Positions 10,950 to 20,455 of a stretch of 64,000 nt of DNA are shown in pieces. The notes under the pieces were generated by a model. It was not told the DNA's origin, searched no databases, and saw only the letters and a list, made by a program, of their open reading frames with translations. Each line of letters opens with the position of its first letter. Position 1 is the stretch's first letter. Position numbers and translations under genes: made by a program. The stretch lies in assembly GCF_005860775.1 (NCBI RefSeq), contig NZ_VCHQ01000011.1, forward strand, positions 62,001-126,000, written 5' to 3'. The stretch comes from Klebsiella indica. Its GTDB lineage: Bacteria; Pseudomonadota; Gammaproteobacteria; Enterobacterales; Enterobacteriaceae.

Positions 10950-11064
10950 ATACACCTTTCCAAATACGGGAGACGCGGTCATTTCTTTCCACGCCCTGGT
11001 GGCAACCGAAGTTGTCACGGCCAAAGCACCATATCTTGCGACACAGGCACAGAGGCTAGAGTGT
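10950..11064 (-). ncRNA. Moco riboswitch, leader of moaABCDE
   Basis: The roughly 115 nt upstream of moaA on the minus strand match the E. coli Moco RNA motif from memory. It begins ACTCTAGCCTCTG, contains the GGTGCTTTGGCCGTGACAA core with a short GCCACCAGGGCG arm, then TCTCCCGTATTTGGAAAGGT just before the ATG. Known role: lowers moa expression when molybdenum cofactor is present. 5' boundary is approximate. Confidence 0.85.
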
Positions 11065-11117
11065 TAACGGATTATGCCGATAGTAGCGCGTTAATGACAG
11101 TTTCGCCATTTCCGATT

Positions 11118-11143
11118 TCGCTATATAATTATGTACATATCGC
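11118..11143. promoter_or_regulatory. ModE-binding site upstream of moaA
   Basis: CGCTATATA-ATTATG-TACATATCG fits the ModE consensus of two TATATA/TACATA half sites split by six bases. It lies about 55-80 bp upstream of the start of the Moco leader. In E. coli, ModE-molybdate activates moaA from an equivalent site. The ModE gene is in this same window at 45857. Confidence 0.8.
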
Positions 11144-11283
11144 CACGATCATGCATTTTCGCTACAGAATAGCGAAAAACTACGCTTTTGCATTGATATC
11201 GGTCAGTTTGTCAGGATCCGGCCATCGTCTTTTAGGGGTAGATCGGTTACTGTGTGCCCGTTTAATTGAGATAAGGAATTTTT

Positions 11284-12189
11284 ATGCGCAATCGTACTTT
11301 CGCCGATCTTGATCGCGTTGTGGCACTCGGCGGCGGGCACGGACTGGGTCGGGTAATGTCCTCCCTCTCTTCTCTGGGCTCGCGCCTCACCGGTATCGTG
11401 ACAACAACCGATAACGGCGGCTCCACAGGGCGAATTCGCCGTGCGGAAGGCGGTATCGCCTGGGGCGATATGCGCAACTGTATTAATCAATTAAGTGCCG
11501 GGCCTAGCGTAGCCTCCGCGATGTTTGAGTATCGTTTTAGCGGTAATGGCGAACTTTCTGGCCATAACCTTGGAAATCTGATGTTAAAGGCGCTGGATCA
11601 TCTTAGCGTAAGGCCTCTGGAAGCGATCAACTTAATCAGAAACTTTCTCAAAATCGACGCATTTTTGATCCCGATGTCGGAACAACCGGTCGATCTGATG
11701 GCCATTGACCACGAAGGACAGGAAGTTTACGGCGAGGTCAATATCGATCTGCTCGCCAGCGTCCCACAGAAATTGATGCTCACCTCGCCGGTTCCCGCCA
11801 CTCGCGAAGCGATAGAAGCCGTCGCCGAAGCCGATTTGATCCTGATCGGCCCGGGCAGTTTTTATACCAGCCTGATACCTATTCTGCTGCTTGAAGAGAT
11901 GGCGCAGGCGCTGCGCCGCACGCCGGCGCCAATGGTGTTTATCGATAATCTCGGCAAAGAACACAGCCCGGCGGCCAGCCTGACGCTGGCGGACAGAGTG
12001 GCGATTATGGAGCAATATATTGGCAAACGGGTGATTGATGCCCTGGTTATCGGCCCGAAAGCCGATCTCGCGGGGATTGACAACCGGGTGGTCATTCAGA
12101 CGCCGCTGGATGCCAGCGATGTACCCTACCGCCACGATCGCCAGCTATTACGTCGTGCGCTGGAAAAAGCGATTCAGGAATTAGGTTAA
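11284..12189 (+). CDS. ybhK: YbhK, YvcK/GlmR-CofD-like family protein
   Basis: Cytoplasmic protein of 301 residues (E. coli 302). The N-terminal GGGHGLGRV nucleotide-binding loop and [11 protein letters not shown] motif are typical of the YvcK/CofD fold; [11 protein letters not shown] is another family signature. The Gram-positive homologue YvcK/GlmR binds UDP-GlcNAc and adjusts carbon flow to cell-wall precursors; the enterobacterial role is not established. TAAGGAATTTTT precedes the ATG. Divergent from moaA. Confidence 0.92.
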   Translation: MRNRTFADLDRVVALGGGHGLGRVMSSLSSLGSRLTGIVTTTDNGGSTGRIRRAEGGIAWGDMRNCINQLSAGPSVASAMFEYRFSGNGELSGHNLGNLMLKALDHLSVRPLEAINLIRNFLKIDAFLIPMSEQPVDLMAIDHEGQEVYGEVNIDLLASVPQKLMLTSPVPATREAIEAVAEADLILIGPGSFYTSLIPILLLEEMAQALRRTPAPMVFIDNLGKEHSPAASLTLADRVAIMEQYIGKRVIDALVIGPKADLAGIDNRVVIQTPLDASDVPYRHDRQLLRRALEKAIQELG

Positions 12190-12235
12190 TCCCGGACTCA
12201 CTTTTCAGAGAACGTATTGCCATCAGGCTGAGAAT

Positions 12236-12252
12236 CTTAAGGTTGTCTTAAA
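12236..12252 (+). promoter_or_regulatory. PmrA box upstream of the PmrA-like regulator gene
   Basis: CTTAAG-GTTGT-CTTAAA matches the PmrA-binding tandem half-site pattern (YTTAAK, N5, YTTAAK) except for the last base, and resembles the pmrC promoter box as remembered from Salmonella. It lies 113 bp before the ATG at 12366, with a possible -10 (CATAGC) at 12266-12271. This suggests positive autoregulation. Confidence 0.65.
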
Positions 12253-12365
12253 ATAGAATCGGCAGCATAGCGGACACTCAAGGGAGCGAACTTTTCTCTT
12301 AACCGCTATTCCCACGAGTATCGGGCAACAGACGATATTTTAACGCCATGTAGAGAGGCCAGCCG

Positions 12366-13037
12366 ATGAAAGTGTTAGTCATTGAAGATGATGCGCTCCT
12401 GTTACAAGGATTAATTCTGGCGATTCAAAGCGAGGGCTATGTTTGCGACGGTGTATCAACCGCTCACGAAGCTGCGCTCTCTCTGGCCGGTAATCACTAC
12501 AGTCTCCTCGTTCTCGATCTGGGTCTGCCTGATGAGGACGGTCTGCATTTCCTGGCGCGTATACGGCGGGAGAAATTCAGTCAGCCCGTGCTGATTCTCA
12601 CCGCCCGCGATACCGTTGATGACCGCATCAGCGGCCTGGATACCGGCGCAGATGACTATCTGGTTAAACCCTTTGCCCTGGGAGAGCTGAACGCGCGTAT
12701 TCGCGCCCTGCTGCGGCGTCATAACAATCACGGCGACAACGAACTGACTATCGGTAATCTGCGGCTGAACCTCACCCGGCGGCTGGTCTGGCTTGACGAG
12801 CAATCCCTGGATTTGACCCCTAAGGAGTATGCTCTGCTTTCTCGTCTGATGATGAAAGCGGGTAGCCCGGTGCATCGCGAGATTCTCTATAATGATATTT
12901 ACAACTGGGATAACGAACCCGCTACCAACGCGCTGGAGGTACATATCCATAATCTACGCGATAAAGTCGGCAAATCACGCATCCGCACGGTTCGTGGATT
13001 TGGCTACATGCTGATCAACACCGTTGAAACAGAATAA
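12366..13037 (+). CDS. PmrA/BasR-like OmpR-family response regulator
   Basis: Response regulator of 223 residues. The receiver domain has the acidic pair (EDD, residues 7-9), phospho-acceptor Asp51 in [12 protein letters not shown], and Lys101 in VKPFA. The winged-helix domain ends with VRGFGYML. Much of the C-terminal half, including [19 protein letters not shown], is nearly identical to Salmonella/E. coli PmrA (BasR) as remembered, whereas the N-terminal half diverges. In E. coli and Salmonella pmrA lies in pmrCAB far from uvrB, so this is either a second copy or a relocated system; no eptA/pmrC gene is adjacent. Co-transcribed with the kinase gene four bases downstream. Confidence 0.85.
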   Translation: MKVLVIEDDALLLQGLILAIQSEGYVCDGVSTAHEAALSLAGNHYSLLVLDLGLPDEDGLHFLARIRREKFSQPVLILTARDTVDDRISGLDTGADDYLVKPFALGELNARIRALLRRHNNHGDNELTIGNLRLNLTRRLVWLDEQSLDLTPKEYALLSRLMMKAGSPVHREILYNDIYNWDNEPATNALEVHIHNLRDKVGKSRIRTVRGFGYMLINTVETE

Positions 13038-13041
13038 CGCT

Positions 13042-14139
13042 ATGGCTCTGTTTGTCAGTGAAACCTGGACCATGCGCCATCGGCTGCTGCTGACCATTGG
13101 CGCGATTCTGGTCGTGTGCCAATTGATTAGCGTGTTCTGGCTGTGGCACGAAAGCAAAGAGCAGATTCAGTTGCTGGTGGCCAGCGCCATTGAAGGGCAC
13201 AATAACCAAAAACATGTGACGCAAGAAGTCCACGAAGCGGTGGCCAGTCTGTTAATCCCAAGCTTGCTGATCATCGGCCTGGCGCTGTATATCTGCCTGC
13301 TGGCGGTGAAGAAAATCACCAAACCGCTTTCCAGCCTGCAGCTTGAACTGGAGAATCGCACGCCGGACAATCTGCAGCCTATCGCTCTGAATGAGTCGGT
13401 ACCGGAAGTCACCGCGGTGACCACCGCGATTAATCAACTGGTATCACGCCTGAATTCCACGCTCGATCGCGAGCGCCTTTTCACCGCCGATGTCGCCCAT
13501 GAACTGCGTACGCCGCTGGCCGGGCTGCGTCTGCACCTGGAACTGCTGGAAAAAGTGCATGGCGTTGGCGTAGTGCCGCTGATTCTGCGCCTCGATCAAA
13601 TGACCAGCAGTATTACCCAGCTACTTCAACTGGCGCGCATTGGTCAGTCGTTCTCCGCCGGAAACTATCAGCAAGTTGCGCTGAAAGAGGATGTTATCGA
13701 ACCGCTCCAGGAGGAGCTTGAGGCCATGCTGGAGCAGCGGCAACAGAAGCTGGCGCTGCACGACAAGGAGGGCAAGGTCGTTGTTTCAGGCGACGTCACG
13801 CTGATGCGGGTTATTCTACGCAATCTGGTGGAAAATGCGCATCGCTACAGCCCGACAGGATCGACAATTACCCTGTCAATAACGCCAGGCCCGTCGCCCG
13901 TTCTGGCAGTAGAAGACGAAGGCCCCGGAATTGATGAGGCGAAAAGCGGTGAATTGAGCAAAGCGTTCGTTCGCATGGACAGCCGCTACGGCGGTATTGG
14001 CCTGGGGTTAAGTATCGTCACTCGTATCGCCCAGTTGCACGACGCCAGATTCTTTTTGCACAACCGTCGGCCAGGGCCTGGCGTTCGCGCCTGGATACTC
14101 TTCCCGAAGGCTTCCCGTCAGAATGTCAGCAGCCATTGA
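13042..14139 (+). CDS. PmrB/BasS-like sensor histidine kinase
   Basis: Inner-membrane kinase of 365 residues. First membrane span about residues 14-36, short periplasmic loop about 37-70, second span about 70-90, HAMP, then the H-box ADVAHELRTPLAG with His153, N-box NLVENAHRYSP, and G-boxes EDEGPGID and GIGLGLSIV. The periplasmic loop keeps two ExxE motifs (ESKE, residues 37-40; EVHE, 62-65), the type used by PmrB to bind ferric iron. The ATG at 13042 is preferred over an in-frame TTG at 13024 that overlaps the regulator gene. Its last 22 bases overlap the end of a small gene on the opposite strand. Confidence 0.85.
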   Translation: MALFVSETWTMRHRLLLTIGAILVVCQLISVFWLWHESKEQIQLLVASAIEGHNNQKHVTQEVHEAVASLLIPSLLIIGLALYICLLAVKKITKPLSSLQLELENRTPDNLQPIALNESVPEVTAVTTAINQLVSRLNSTLDRERLFTADVAHELRTPLAGLRLHLELLEKVHGVGVVPLILRLDQMTSSITQLLQLARIGQSFSAGNYQQVALKEDVIEPLQEELEAMLEQRQQKLALHDKEGKVVVSGDVTLMRVILRNLVENAHRYSPTGSTITLSITPGPSPVLAVEDEGPGIDEAKSGELSKAFVRMDSRYGGIGLGLSIVTRIAQLHDARFFLHNRRPGPGVRAWILFPKASRQNVSSH

Positions 14140-14210
14140 TGAAAGAAGGCGACGACGATAACAAAGGCGCAGGAGACGGCCAGATATTCGCAGAAAGTTA
14201 ATTTTTGCAT
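14118..14210 (-). CDS. pmrR: 30-residue membrane peptide, candidate PmrR homologue
   Basis: Short gene read on the minus strand: ATG at 14210, TGA at 14118-14120, with GAGGA at 14218-14222 as ribosome site. The peptide begins MQKLTFCEYLAV, continues through a single hydrophobic helix and ends FFHQWLLTF. Charged start, one span and a Glu-x-Leu / Trp / Thr-aromatic pattern resemble PmrR, the PmrA-induced peptide that inhibits LpxT in Salmonella (compared from memory). A perfect PmrA box sits 43 bp upstream. The 3' end overlaps the kinase gene tail-to-tail by 22 bp. The name is an inference from size, topology, promoter and neighbours. Confidence 0.65.
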   Translation of the reverse strand: MQKLTFCEYLAVSCAFVIVVAFFHQWLLTF

Positions 14211-14252
14211 GACGCTATCCTCATTAAATTGAGGAGAGTTTCGCCAAACAAT

Positions 14253-14269
14253 ATTAAGCCAGTATTAAG
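14253..14269 (-). promoter_or_regulatory. Perfect PmrA box before the 30-residue peptide gene
   Basis: Read on the minus strand: CTTAAT-ACTGG-CTTAAT, exactly the consensus tandem half sites with a 5-bp spacer. It lies 43 bp upstream of the ATG at 14210, placing the distal half site where the -35 of a PmrA-dependent promoter normally sits. Confidence 0.8.
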
Positions 14270-14440
14270 AGGCGGCGAAAAACAGCCCGACGAAGCAATA
14301 ATTTTTTTACGGCGACAAAACCACGCAGCAAACTGTGCCCCACTCTGCCAGAAGCCGCGACGCTTATCCGCCAGCAAAATCCACGCAGCCTCCCCCCCGG
14401 ACCACATGAACGAAGCGTGGACAGGGGATTTTTCCACCGG

Positions 14441-16456
14441 TTACGAAGCCGCAATAAACAGTTCACGCAGTTGATGAAGCTGGTCGCGAATTTGCGCCGC
14501 CTCTTCGAACTCCAGATTTTGCGCATGCTGCATCATCTGCGCTTCCAGTTGATGAATTTTCTGCTGTATCGCTTTAGGCGTCAGCGCGACGGTATCCGCC
14601 TCAACCGGTGAACGAGACTTACCGCGCCCCTTAACTTTGGTTTTCGCGATATTCTGCCCCAGGGCCAGAATATCCACCACTTTCTTATTGAGGCCCTGTG
14701 GCACGATGCCGTGTTCTTCGTTGTACGCCTGCTGCTTCTCACGACGGCGTTCGGTTTCACCGATCGCTTTCGCCATCGACGGGGTGATCTTATCACCGTA
14801 AAGAATCGCCTTGCCGCTGATATTACGCGCCGCGCGACCAATAGTCTGAATCAGCGAGCGTTCGGACCGCAGGAAGCCTTCTTTGTCGGCATCGAGGATT
14901 GCCACCAGCGAGACTTCCGGCATATCCAGCCCTTCACGCAGCAGGTTGATGCCCACCAGAACGTCAAACTCGCCCAGGCGCAGGTCGCGAATGATTTCCA
15001 TGCGTTCCACGGTGTCGATATCCGAGTGCAGATAGCGCACCCGCTCGCCGTGCTCTTCCAGATACTCCGTTAAGTCTTCCGCCATACGTTTGGTCAGGGT
15101 GGTGACCAGCACGCGTTCGTTGATCGCGGTGCGAATGCGAATTTCCGAGAGCAGGTCATCCACCTGGGTAGCCACCGGGCGCACTTCAATAACCGGGTCA
15201 AGCAGCCCTGTCGGGCGCACTACCTGATCGATCACTTCGTCGCCGGATTTATCCAGCTCATAGGCGCCCGGCGTTGCTGAGACATAGATCGTCTGCGGCG
15301 CCAGCGCCTCAAACTCTTCAAACCGCAGCGGGCGGTTGTCCAGCGCCGACGGCAGCCGGAAGCCATATTCCACCAGCGTCTCTTTGCGCGCCCGGTCCCC
15401 ACGGTACATGCCGCCGATTTGCGGGATAGTCACGTGGGATTCATCGATCACCAACAGGCCATCAGCCGGCAGGTAATCGAACAGGGTCGGCGGCGGCTCG
15501 CCCGGCCCGCGCCCTGACAGGTAGCGCGAGTAGTTTTCAATCCCCGAGCAATAGCCCAGTTCGTTCATCATTTCGAGATCGAACTGCGTACGCTGGCTCA
15601 GCCGCTGCTCTTCCAGCAGCTTGTTGTTCTCCAGCAGCACCTTGCGCCGTGCAGCCAGCTCAACTTTAATCTCTTCCATCGCCTGCACGATGCGCTCGCG
15701 CGGCGTGACGTAGTGGGTTTTCGGGTAAACGGTAAAGCGCGGGATCGTCGACTCAACGTGGCCGGTCAGAGGATCGAACAGCGACAGGCGCTCAACCTCG
15801 TCATCAAACAGCTCAACGCGCAGGGCAATATCGTCTGATTCCGCCGGAAAGATATCAATGACCTCTCCGCGCACGCGAAAGGTGCCGCGCTGGAAAGCCT
15901 GATCGTTACGGGTATATTGCAGTTCAGCCAGGCGACGCAAAATGGCGCGCTGGTCAATCAACATACCGACCGTCAGATGCAGCATCATCTTCAGGTACAG
16001 GTCCGGGTCGCCCAGGCCGTAGATAGCGGAGACCGACGCCACCACCACCACATCACGCCGCTCCAGCAACGCTTTGGTTGCAGACAGACGCATCTGTTCA
16101 ATATGTTCGTTAACGGACGCATCTTTCTCAATAAAGGTGTCGGAGCTTGGCACGTAGGCTTCTGGTTGGTAGTAATCGTAATAGGAGACGAAATACTCCA
16201 CTGCGTTTTCGGGGAAAAACTCTTTCATCTCGCCATACAGTTGCGCCGCCAGGGTTTTGTTCGGCGCCAGCACCATCGTCGGACGCTGCAGATCGGCAAT
16301 GACGTTGGCAATGGTGAACGTTTTACCGGAGCCGGTCACGCCGAGCAGCGTCTGATGCGCCAGACCATCCTCCAGCCCCTCTTCCAGACGACGGATCGCT
16401 TCCGGCTGGTCACCGGAAGGACGGAAAGCAGAATGCAGCTTGAACGGTTTACTCAT
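14441..16456 (-). CDS. uvrB: UvrABC excinuclease subunit B
   Basis: Damage-recognition helicase of nucleotide excision repair; 671 residues (E. coli 673). Walker A GVTGSGKT near residue 39, the beta-hairpin region [16 protein letters not shown]-like DESH, helicase motif QTIGRAARN and the C-terminal UVR domain ([16 protein letters not shown]) that contacts UvrC are visible. The ATG at 16456 is preceded directly by an in-frame TTG that could be an alternative start. A LexA box lies upstream. A small insertion or deletion difference from E. coli is seen in the linker before the UVR domain. Confidence 0.98.
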   Translation of the reverse strand: MSKPFKLHSAFRPSGDQPEAIRRLEEGLEDGLAHQTLLGVTGSGKTFTIANVIADLQRPTMVLAPNKTLAAQLYGEMKEFFPENAVEYFVSYYDYYQPEAYVPSSDTFIEKDASVNEHIEQMRLSATKALLERRDVVVVASVSAIYGLGDPDLYLKMMLHLTVGMLIDQRAILRRLAELQYTRNDQAFQRGTFRVRGEVIDIFPAESDDIALRVELFDDEVERLSLFDPLTGHVESTIPRFTVYPKTHYVTPRERIVQAMEEIKVELAARRKVLLENNKLLEEQRLSQRTQFDLEMMNELGYCSGIENYSRYLSGRGPGEPPPTLFDYLPADGLLVIDESHVTIPQIGGMYRGDRARKETLVEYGFRLPSALDNRPLRFEEFEALAPQTIYVSATPGAYELDKSGDEVIDQVVRPTGLLDPVIEVRPVATQVDDLLSEIRIRTAINERVLVTTLTKRMAEDLTEYLEEHGERVRYLHSDIDTVERMEIIRDLRLGEFDVLVGINLLREGLDMPEVSLVAILDADKEGFLRSERSLIQTIGRAARNISGKAILYGDKITPSMAKAIGETERRREKQQAYNEEHGIVPQGLNKKVVDILALGQNIAKTKVKGRGKSRSPVEADTVALTPKAIQQKIHQLEAQMMQHAQNLEFEEAAQIRDQLHQLRELFIAAS

Positions 16457-16531
16457 CAATCAGGACCTGAAGAAGGGTTGAACGGCAGGTGTTTAATTCT
16501 ACCTTTCAGTACAATTTTTGCCAATAAAAAA

Positions 16532-16551
16532 TACTGGATATAAAAACAGTA
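16532..16551. promoter_or_regulatory. LexA (SOS) box of uvrB
   Basis: TACTGGATATAAAAACAGTA fits the LexA consensus CTG-N10-CAG with flanking TA/TA. It lies about 76 bp upstream of the uvrB ATG, so LexA would repress uvrB and RecA-induced cleavage would release it. Confidence 0.9.
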
Positions 16552-17179
16552 CCATATTATCGTATTCTGGCAAACTGGATTTTTTTATCGTCATTAACGG
16601 CGAATCACCACGCTCATACGGGATAATCCACCAGACAGTGGGGTTATCCCCAGAAATTTTTGACATTTAACATTTGTCAAGCAAGCAGATGAATGTTTTA
16701 TGGCCATCGATGACACTTTTCTGACAGGCATTGATTTTATATAATCAATTGATATTTAAAGAGATTAAATAAAAGATGGCTTTCACATCAATTCAGCCGC
16801 AGGCCGCATATTCTCTAGCTTACCGCAAGTTTTCTAACTCTAATACACAAGGTTATCCACAGGAATAGTGGATAACTGTCTCCAGCCCATGACCTGTGCC
16901 ACCCGGAGAACATTGCTCGCCACGAGGAAACCCGCGATGAAAAAAAATTATTGAATTTTTTTTGCTGCCTACTGGCTAAAAACAGGCGGATTTTTTATGA
17001 CTTTTTGCACCACATTTCAGCGTACTGGCACCGGGAAAGTGCAATATCTCGCCTGGCTCCCCCCCCTTTTTACCTGGCTACATCTGTATTCACCAGCAAA
17101 TACCGAAAGTTCTTTTTCCTGGCAAGAGATTTGCAGAATCTTCTCGTCGCCCGCTCGCCCAGGAAAGGAGAAAACGTCT
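16552..17179. other. 628-bp intergenic region, uvrB / ABC ATPase, with paired DnaA boxes
   Basis: No convincing gene. It holds the distal uvrB control region and the leader of the ABC ATPase gene. Two DnaA-type nonamers face each other at 16853-16861 (TTATCCACA) and 16867-16875 (TTATCCACT on the minus strand); a looser one (TTATCCCCA) is near 16646. DnaA binding near the distal promoter P3 of E. coli uvrB has been reported, so this is probably conserved architecture. The rest is AT-rich with homopolymer runs around 16940-16960. Confidence 0.6.
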
Positions 17180-17902
17180 ATGTTGAATCTACGAGCCGTG
17201 AACCACTATTACGGAAACCAGCACTCGCTGTGGAATGTTGATCTTGAGCTGATGCCCGGTAAGTGCACTTGCGTAATGGGGCGCCAGGGGATGGGGAAAA
17301 CCACGCTCGTCAACTGTATTACCGGCTATCTGCCCGTTGCCAGCGGCAGCATGACCTGGCAGGACGTGGGAGCAGCACCCTACGATCTGATGCCCCTCTC
17401 CGCCCAGTCGCGTAGCGCTATCGGTATTGGCTATGTCCCGCAGGATAAGCGTATCTTTTCGCAGCTGAGCGTAGAAGAAAATCTGCATATCGCCCTCGCG
17501 GCCAGCAGAGAGCCTGATTTAGCGGTAGCAGGCGAAATTTACGATCTGTTTCCGGAGCTCTACTCCCTGCGACAAAGCAAGGGCATTACGCTAACCGCTG
17601 ACGATCAGTACCAGTTAGCCCTGGCGCGGGCGCTGATAACCCGTCCGCGCCTGCTAATCCTCGACGAACCTTCGCGCGGCAGCGGCCAGCGCTTCCTGCA
17701 TAAGTTGGGCGATTTATTGGTGCGTCTGAATCGCGATATTGGCCTGACGGTGCTGATCGCCGAGCAGCACCTGCCGTTTATTCGCCGGGTAGCGGATCGT
17801 TTTTGCCTGCTGCACTGCGGGCGCAGCGTCGCCCAGGGGGACGTTATTCAGCTGGATGAACCGCTGCTGGAGAAATGGATGACCCCCGATCCAGCGCGTT
17901 AA
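17180..17902 (+). CDS. Orphan ABC ATPase, UrtE/LivF-like, degenerate signature
   Basis: ATP-binding protein of 240 residues, closest in layout to branched-chain amino-acid/urea cassettes (LivF, UrtE). Walker A is GRQGMGKTT near residue 36, the Q-loop segment is GYVPQDKRIF, Walker B is LLILDEPSRG, and the switch His is in AEQH. The LSGGQ signature is replaced by LTADDQYQLALARAL, so ATP sandwich formation may be impaired. AGGAAAGGAG precedes the ATG. No permease or binding protein is nearby; its 3' end overlaps bioD tail-to-tail by 59 bp. Substrate unknown; it may serve a remote transporter or a regulatory role. Confidence 0.8.
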   Translation: MLNLRAVNHYYGNQHSLWNVDLELMPGKCTCVMGRQGMGKTTLVNCITGYLPVASGSMTWQDVGAAPYDLMPLSAQSRSAIGIGYVPQDKRIFSQLSVEENLHIALAASREPDLAVAGEIYDLFPELYSLRQSKGITLTADDQYQLALARALITRPRLLILDEPSRGSGQRFLHKLGDLLVRLNRDIGLTVLIAEQHLPFIRRVADRFCLLHCGRSVAQGDVIQLDEPLLEKWMTPDPAR

Positions 17903-18566
17903 GGTCGAGGTACTGTCCGAGGCCTTCGTGCGGTACGGCATCCCCCAGCCACGGTATCTCGCCGAGAAACGGTGCCTTCAGCATCCGTTGTAACGTCACC
18001 AGATACTCAGCGTGGCGCATGCCTGGCGGCTGGATATCGTTGGCTATCCATCCCGCCAGCGGCAGTCCGGCCTGGCGCACCGCCTGCGCGGTAAGCATCG
18101 CATGGTTGATACACCCCAGTTTGACCCCCACCACGAGTATCACCGGCAGTTGCTCCTTTTGTACCCAATCAGCGAACGTGAAGGTTTCTGAAAGCGGCGT
18201 AAACCAGCCGCCCGCCCCTTCAACCAACAGCCAGTCCGCCAGCCCCTCCAGGGCGCGCAAGCCAGCAGAGAGCGCCAAAGCGTCAATCGGCCTGCCTTCG
18301 TCAGCACTGACAATGTGCGGCGACGTCGGCTCGGCAAACGTGTAGGGATTCACCTGCTCATAGCGTAGCGCGACCCGGCTGTTGCGCTGCAAAGCCAGCG
18401 CATCGTCATTGCGTAGCCCTTCAGCCGTATATGCGCTGCCGGAAGCAACAGGCTTATAGCCAACACTCCTGAAGCCTGCGCGGTTAGCCGCCTGTAGCAG
18501 GGCGCAACAGGTCACGGTTTTGCCGACTTCGGTATCGGTCCCGGTGACGAAAAAGCGTTTAATCAC
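17844..18566 (-). CDS. bioD: Dethiobiotin synthetase
   Basis: Forms dethiobiotin from DAPA, CO2 and ATP. 240 residues; E. coli BioD is about 225, and the extra residues are at the C-terminus (after [11 protein letters not shown]). P-loop GTDTEVGKT at the N-terminus, [10 protein letters not shown] and [12 protein letters not shown] are family motifs. The C-terminal extension overlaps the convergent ABC ATPase gene. Last gene of bioBFCD; its start overlaps the bioC stop by 8 bp. Confidence 0.96.
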   Translation of the reverse strand: MIKRFFVTGTDTEVGKTVTCCALLQAANRAGFRSVGYKPVASGSAYTAEGLRNDDALALQRNSRVALRYEQVNPYTFAEPTSPHIVSADEGRPIDALALSAGLRALEGLADWLLVEGAGGWFTPLSETFTFADWVQKEQLPVILVVGVKLGCINHAMLTAQAVRQAGLPLAGWIANDIQPPGMRHAEYLVTLQRMLKAPFLGEIPWLGDAVPHEGLGQYLDLNALDRGSSISPAAVHPAE

Positions 18567-19314
18567 GTTCGATAACTCCTGTAAACAGATAATACGTCAG
18601 CGGACACTGCCCCTGCTGCTGTGGCCAGGCGATCTGAAGCTGGCGCAGTTTGCCGCGACTGAGCGGCGCGGGAGTGCGCCCCCGATGCAAATGGGTTGCG
18701 CCAATACCTTTCAGCGACCGCATCGCGCTGAGCGCATCGGTAAACGACAGAGTGATAACGTGGACGCGGCTGGTGACGCGGCGACCCGCCAGCGCCTGAC
18801 TCACCGCCCGTTCGCTGAGAAAACGGTTGGAATGCGGCAGGTCGTCAATGGCTCGCCAGGCCTGATTCAGTTCCGGCAAAGAGCCTGCCAGCAGGGTACT
18901 GAACGCAACCCGGCCGCCGGGACGCACTACCCGACACAATTCGTTGATAGCGGTAGCGAGATTATCGCACCACTGAACGGCGAGGTTGCTCCACGCCAGG
19001 TCAACGCAGCAGTCCGCCAGCGGCATCGATTCAATATCCCCTGCGACGTAGCGATGGGCGCTGTCCCCGCGTCGGGCTTCCGCCAGCATATCGACGGAAA
19101 GATCCAGCGCGGTTACCCGACTCCCCGCCTCCCGCCAGGCGCGGCTCATTGTACCGGGACCGCAGCCCGCATCGAGCACGTCAGGAAAGCCGTTTATAGG
19201 GAGTTGATCGCGCAGCAGGGAGGCGCTGAGACGCTGTAGCTCGTCATGTTGCGTGTAATGGCCGGCCGCGCGGCCAAATGCCGCCGCCACCGCGCGCTTA
19301 TTCACCGCCGCCAT
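18559..19314 (-). CDS. bioC: Malonyl-ACP O-methyltransferase
   Basis: SAM-dependent methyltransferase that starts pimeloyl synthesis by methylating malonyl-ACP. 251 residues, same as E. coli. SAM-binding motif I is [11 protein letters not shown]; downstream [13 protein letters not shown] and WSNLAVQWC are family features. The ATG at 19314 matches E. coli BioC; a longer in-frame reading to 19353 lies inside bioF. Overlaps bioF by 17 bp. Confidence 0.96.
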   Translation of the reverse strand: MAAVNKRAVAAAFGRAAGHYTQHDELQRLSASLLRDQLPINGFPDVLDAGCGPGTMSRAWREAGSRVTALDLSVDMLAEARRGDSAHRYVAGDIESMPLADCCVDLAWSNLAVQWCDNLATAINELCRVVRPGGRVAFSTLLAGSLPELNQAWRAIDDLPHSNRFLSERAVSQALAGRRVTSRVHVITLSFTDALSAMRSLKGIGATHLHRGRTPAPLSRGKLRQLQIAWPQQQGQCPLTYYLFTGVIERD

Positions 19315-20455
19315 GCAGCACCTCCAGCAGGCGGACAATATCGGCGGACTCATGCGCCGCCGTCAGGGTCAGGCGCAGGCGCGCGCTACCGGCGGGAACC
19401 GTCGGCGGGCGGATTGCCATGGCCCAGCAGCCCTGCTCGCGCAGGCGCGCCGCCAGCCGCAACGCCCGGGCGTTATCGCCAACGATCAGCGGCTGGATCG
19501 CGCTGGCGGATGGCGTCAGTTCGCCGGGATACGTGGCTATTTCACGGCGAAAATCGGCAATATGGCGGGCCAGTTTTTCCCGTCGCTGCTGGCCGTCGCT
19601 GCTGCGTATTACGTCCAGCGCGGCGCTGAGCGCTACCGCCTGCGCCGGAGGCATAGCGGTGCTGTAAATCAGATGGCGGGCAAACTGCAACAGATAATCC
19701 GCCAGCGCGTCACTGCACAATATCGCCGCCCCGCTGACGCCAAAGGCTTTACCGAAGGTGACGATAAGCAGCTCCGGGCGCACCTGCTGTGCGTGACAAC
19801 TGCCGCGGCCCTCTTCGCCGACCACGCCGATGCCGTGCGCATCGTCAACCAGCAGAAGCGCCCCGGCGGCCTGAGTCTCCCGCTGGATATCTGCCAGCGG
19901 CGCGCTATCACCATCCATGCTGAAGATGCCTTCGGTCACCGCCAGTTGTTGGCCGGATAGCGATTTTTCCAGCAATTGGTTGAGATGCCGGTGGTCATTA
20001 TGCTGAAAACGACGCAGTTGCGCCGGACTGAGGCTGGCGGCCTCCAGAAGCGAAGCATGGCTGAGCCGATCGGCGACAATGTGGTCTTCTTTACCCGCCA
20101 GGGCGGCGATCGCTGCCTGATTTGCGGCGAAGCCGGAGATAAACAGCAGCGCGCGTGGATAGCCCAGCCAGTCGGCCAGTTGCTCCTCCAGGGCGCGATG
20201 CGCTTCGCTATAACCGCTAACGTGACCGGAGCCGCCGCTACCGACGCCATAACGTTCCGCTCCCTGCTGCCAGGCTTTGACAATTGCCGGATGCTGGCTG
20301 AGGCCAAGATAATCGTTACTGGAGAAATTGAGCCAGCGTCGCCCTTCGCGAATGAGCCAGCGCCCTGCGCCTTGTGTTACTGGCTGACGATGACGCAGGG
20401 CGTCCGCCCTCCGCCGCTCTTCCAGCGCCAGCGCGATACGTTGCTGCCAGCTCAT
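19298..20455 (-). CDS. bioF: 8-amino-7-oxononanoate synthase
   Basis: PLP enzyme condensing pimeloyl-ACP with alanine. 385 residues (E. coli 384). The PLP-lysine region [11 protein letters not shown] and the [13 protein letters not shown] stretch are visible. Start overlaps the bioB stop by four bases (ATGA), implying coupling. Confidence 0.97.
   Translation of the reverse strand: MSWQQRIALALEERRRADALRHRQPVTQGAGRWLIREGRRWLNFSSNDYLGLSQHPAIVKAWQQGAERYGVGSGGSGHVSGYSEAHRALEEQLADWLGYPRALLFISGFAANQAAIAALAGKEDHIVADRLSHASLLEAASLSPAQLRRFQHNDHRHLNQLLEKSLSGQQLAVTEGIFSMDGDSAPLADIQRETQAAGALLLVDDAHGIGVVGEEGRGSCHAQQVRPELLIVTFGKAFGVSGAAILCSDALADYLLQFARHLIYSTAMPPAQAVALSAALDVIRSSDGQQRREKLARHIADFRREIATYPGELTPSASAIQPLIVGDNARALRLAARLREQGCWAMAIRPPTVPAGSARLRLTLTAAHESADIVRLLEVLHGGGE

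Noticed and set aside
9960-11024. Longer N-terminus for MoaA from an upstream in-frame ATG
   Set aside because: It would translate the Moco riboswitch; the ATG at 10949 gives the E. coli length and N-terminus.
16951-17241. 96-codon frame upstream of the ABC ATPase
   Set aside because: Overlaps the ATPase start in another frame, lacks a ribosome site and crosses AT-rich leader sequence.
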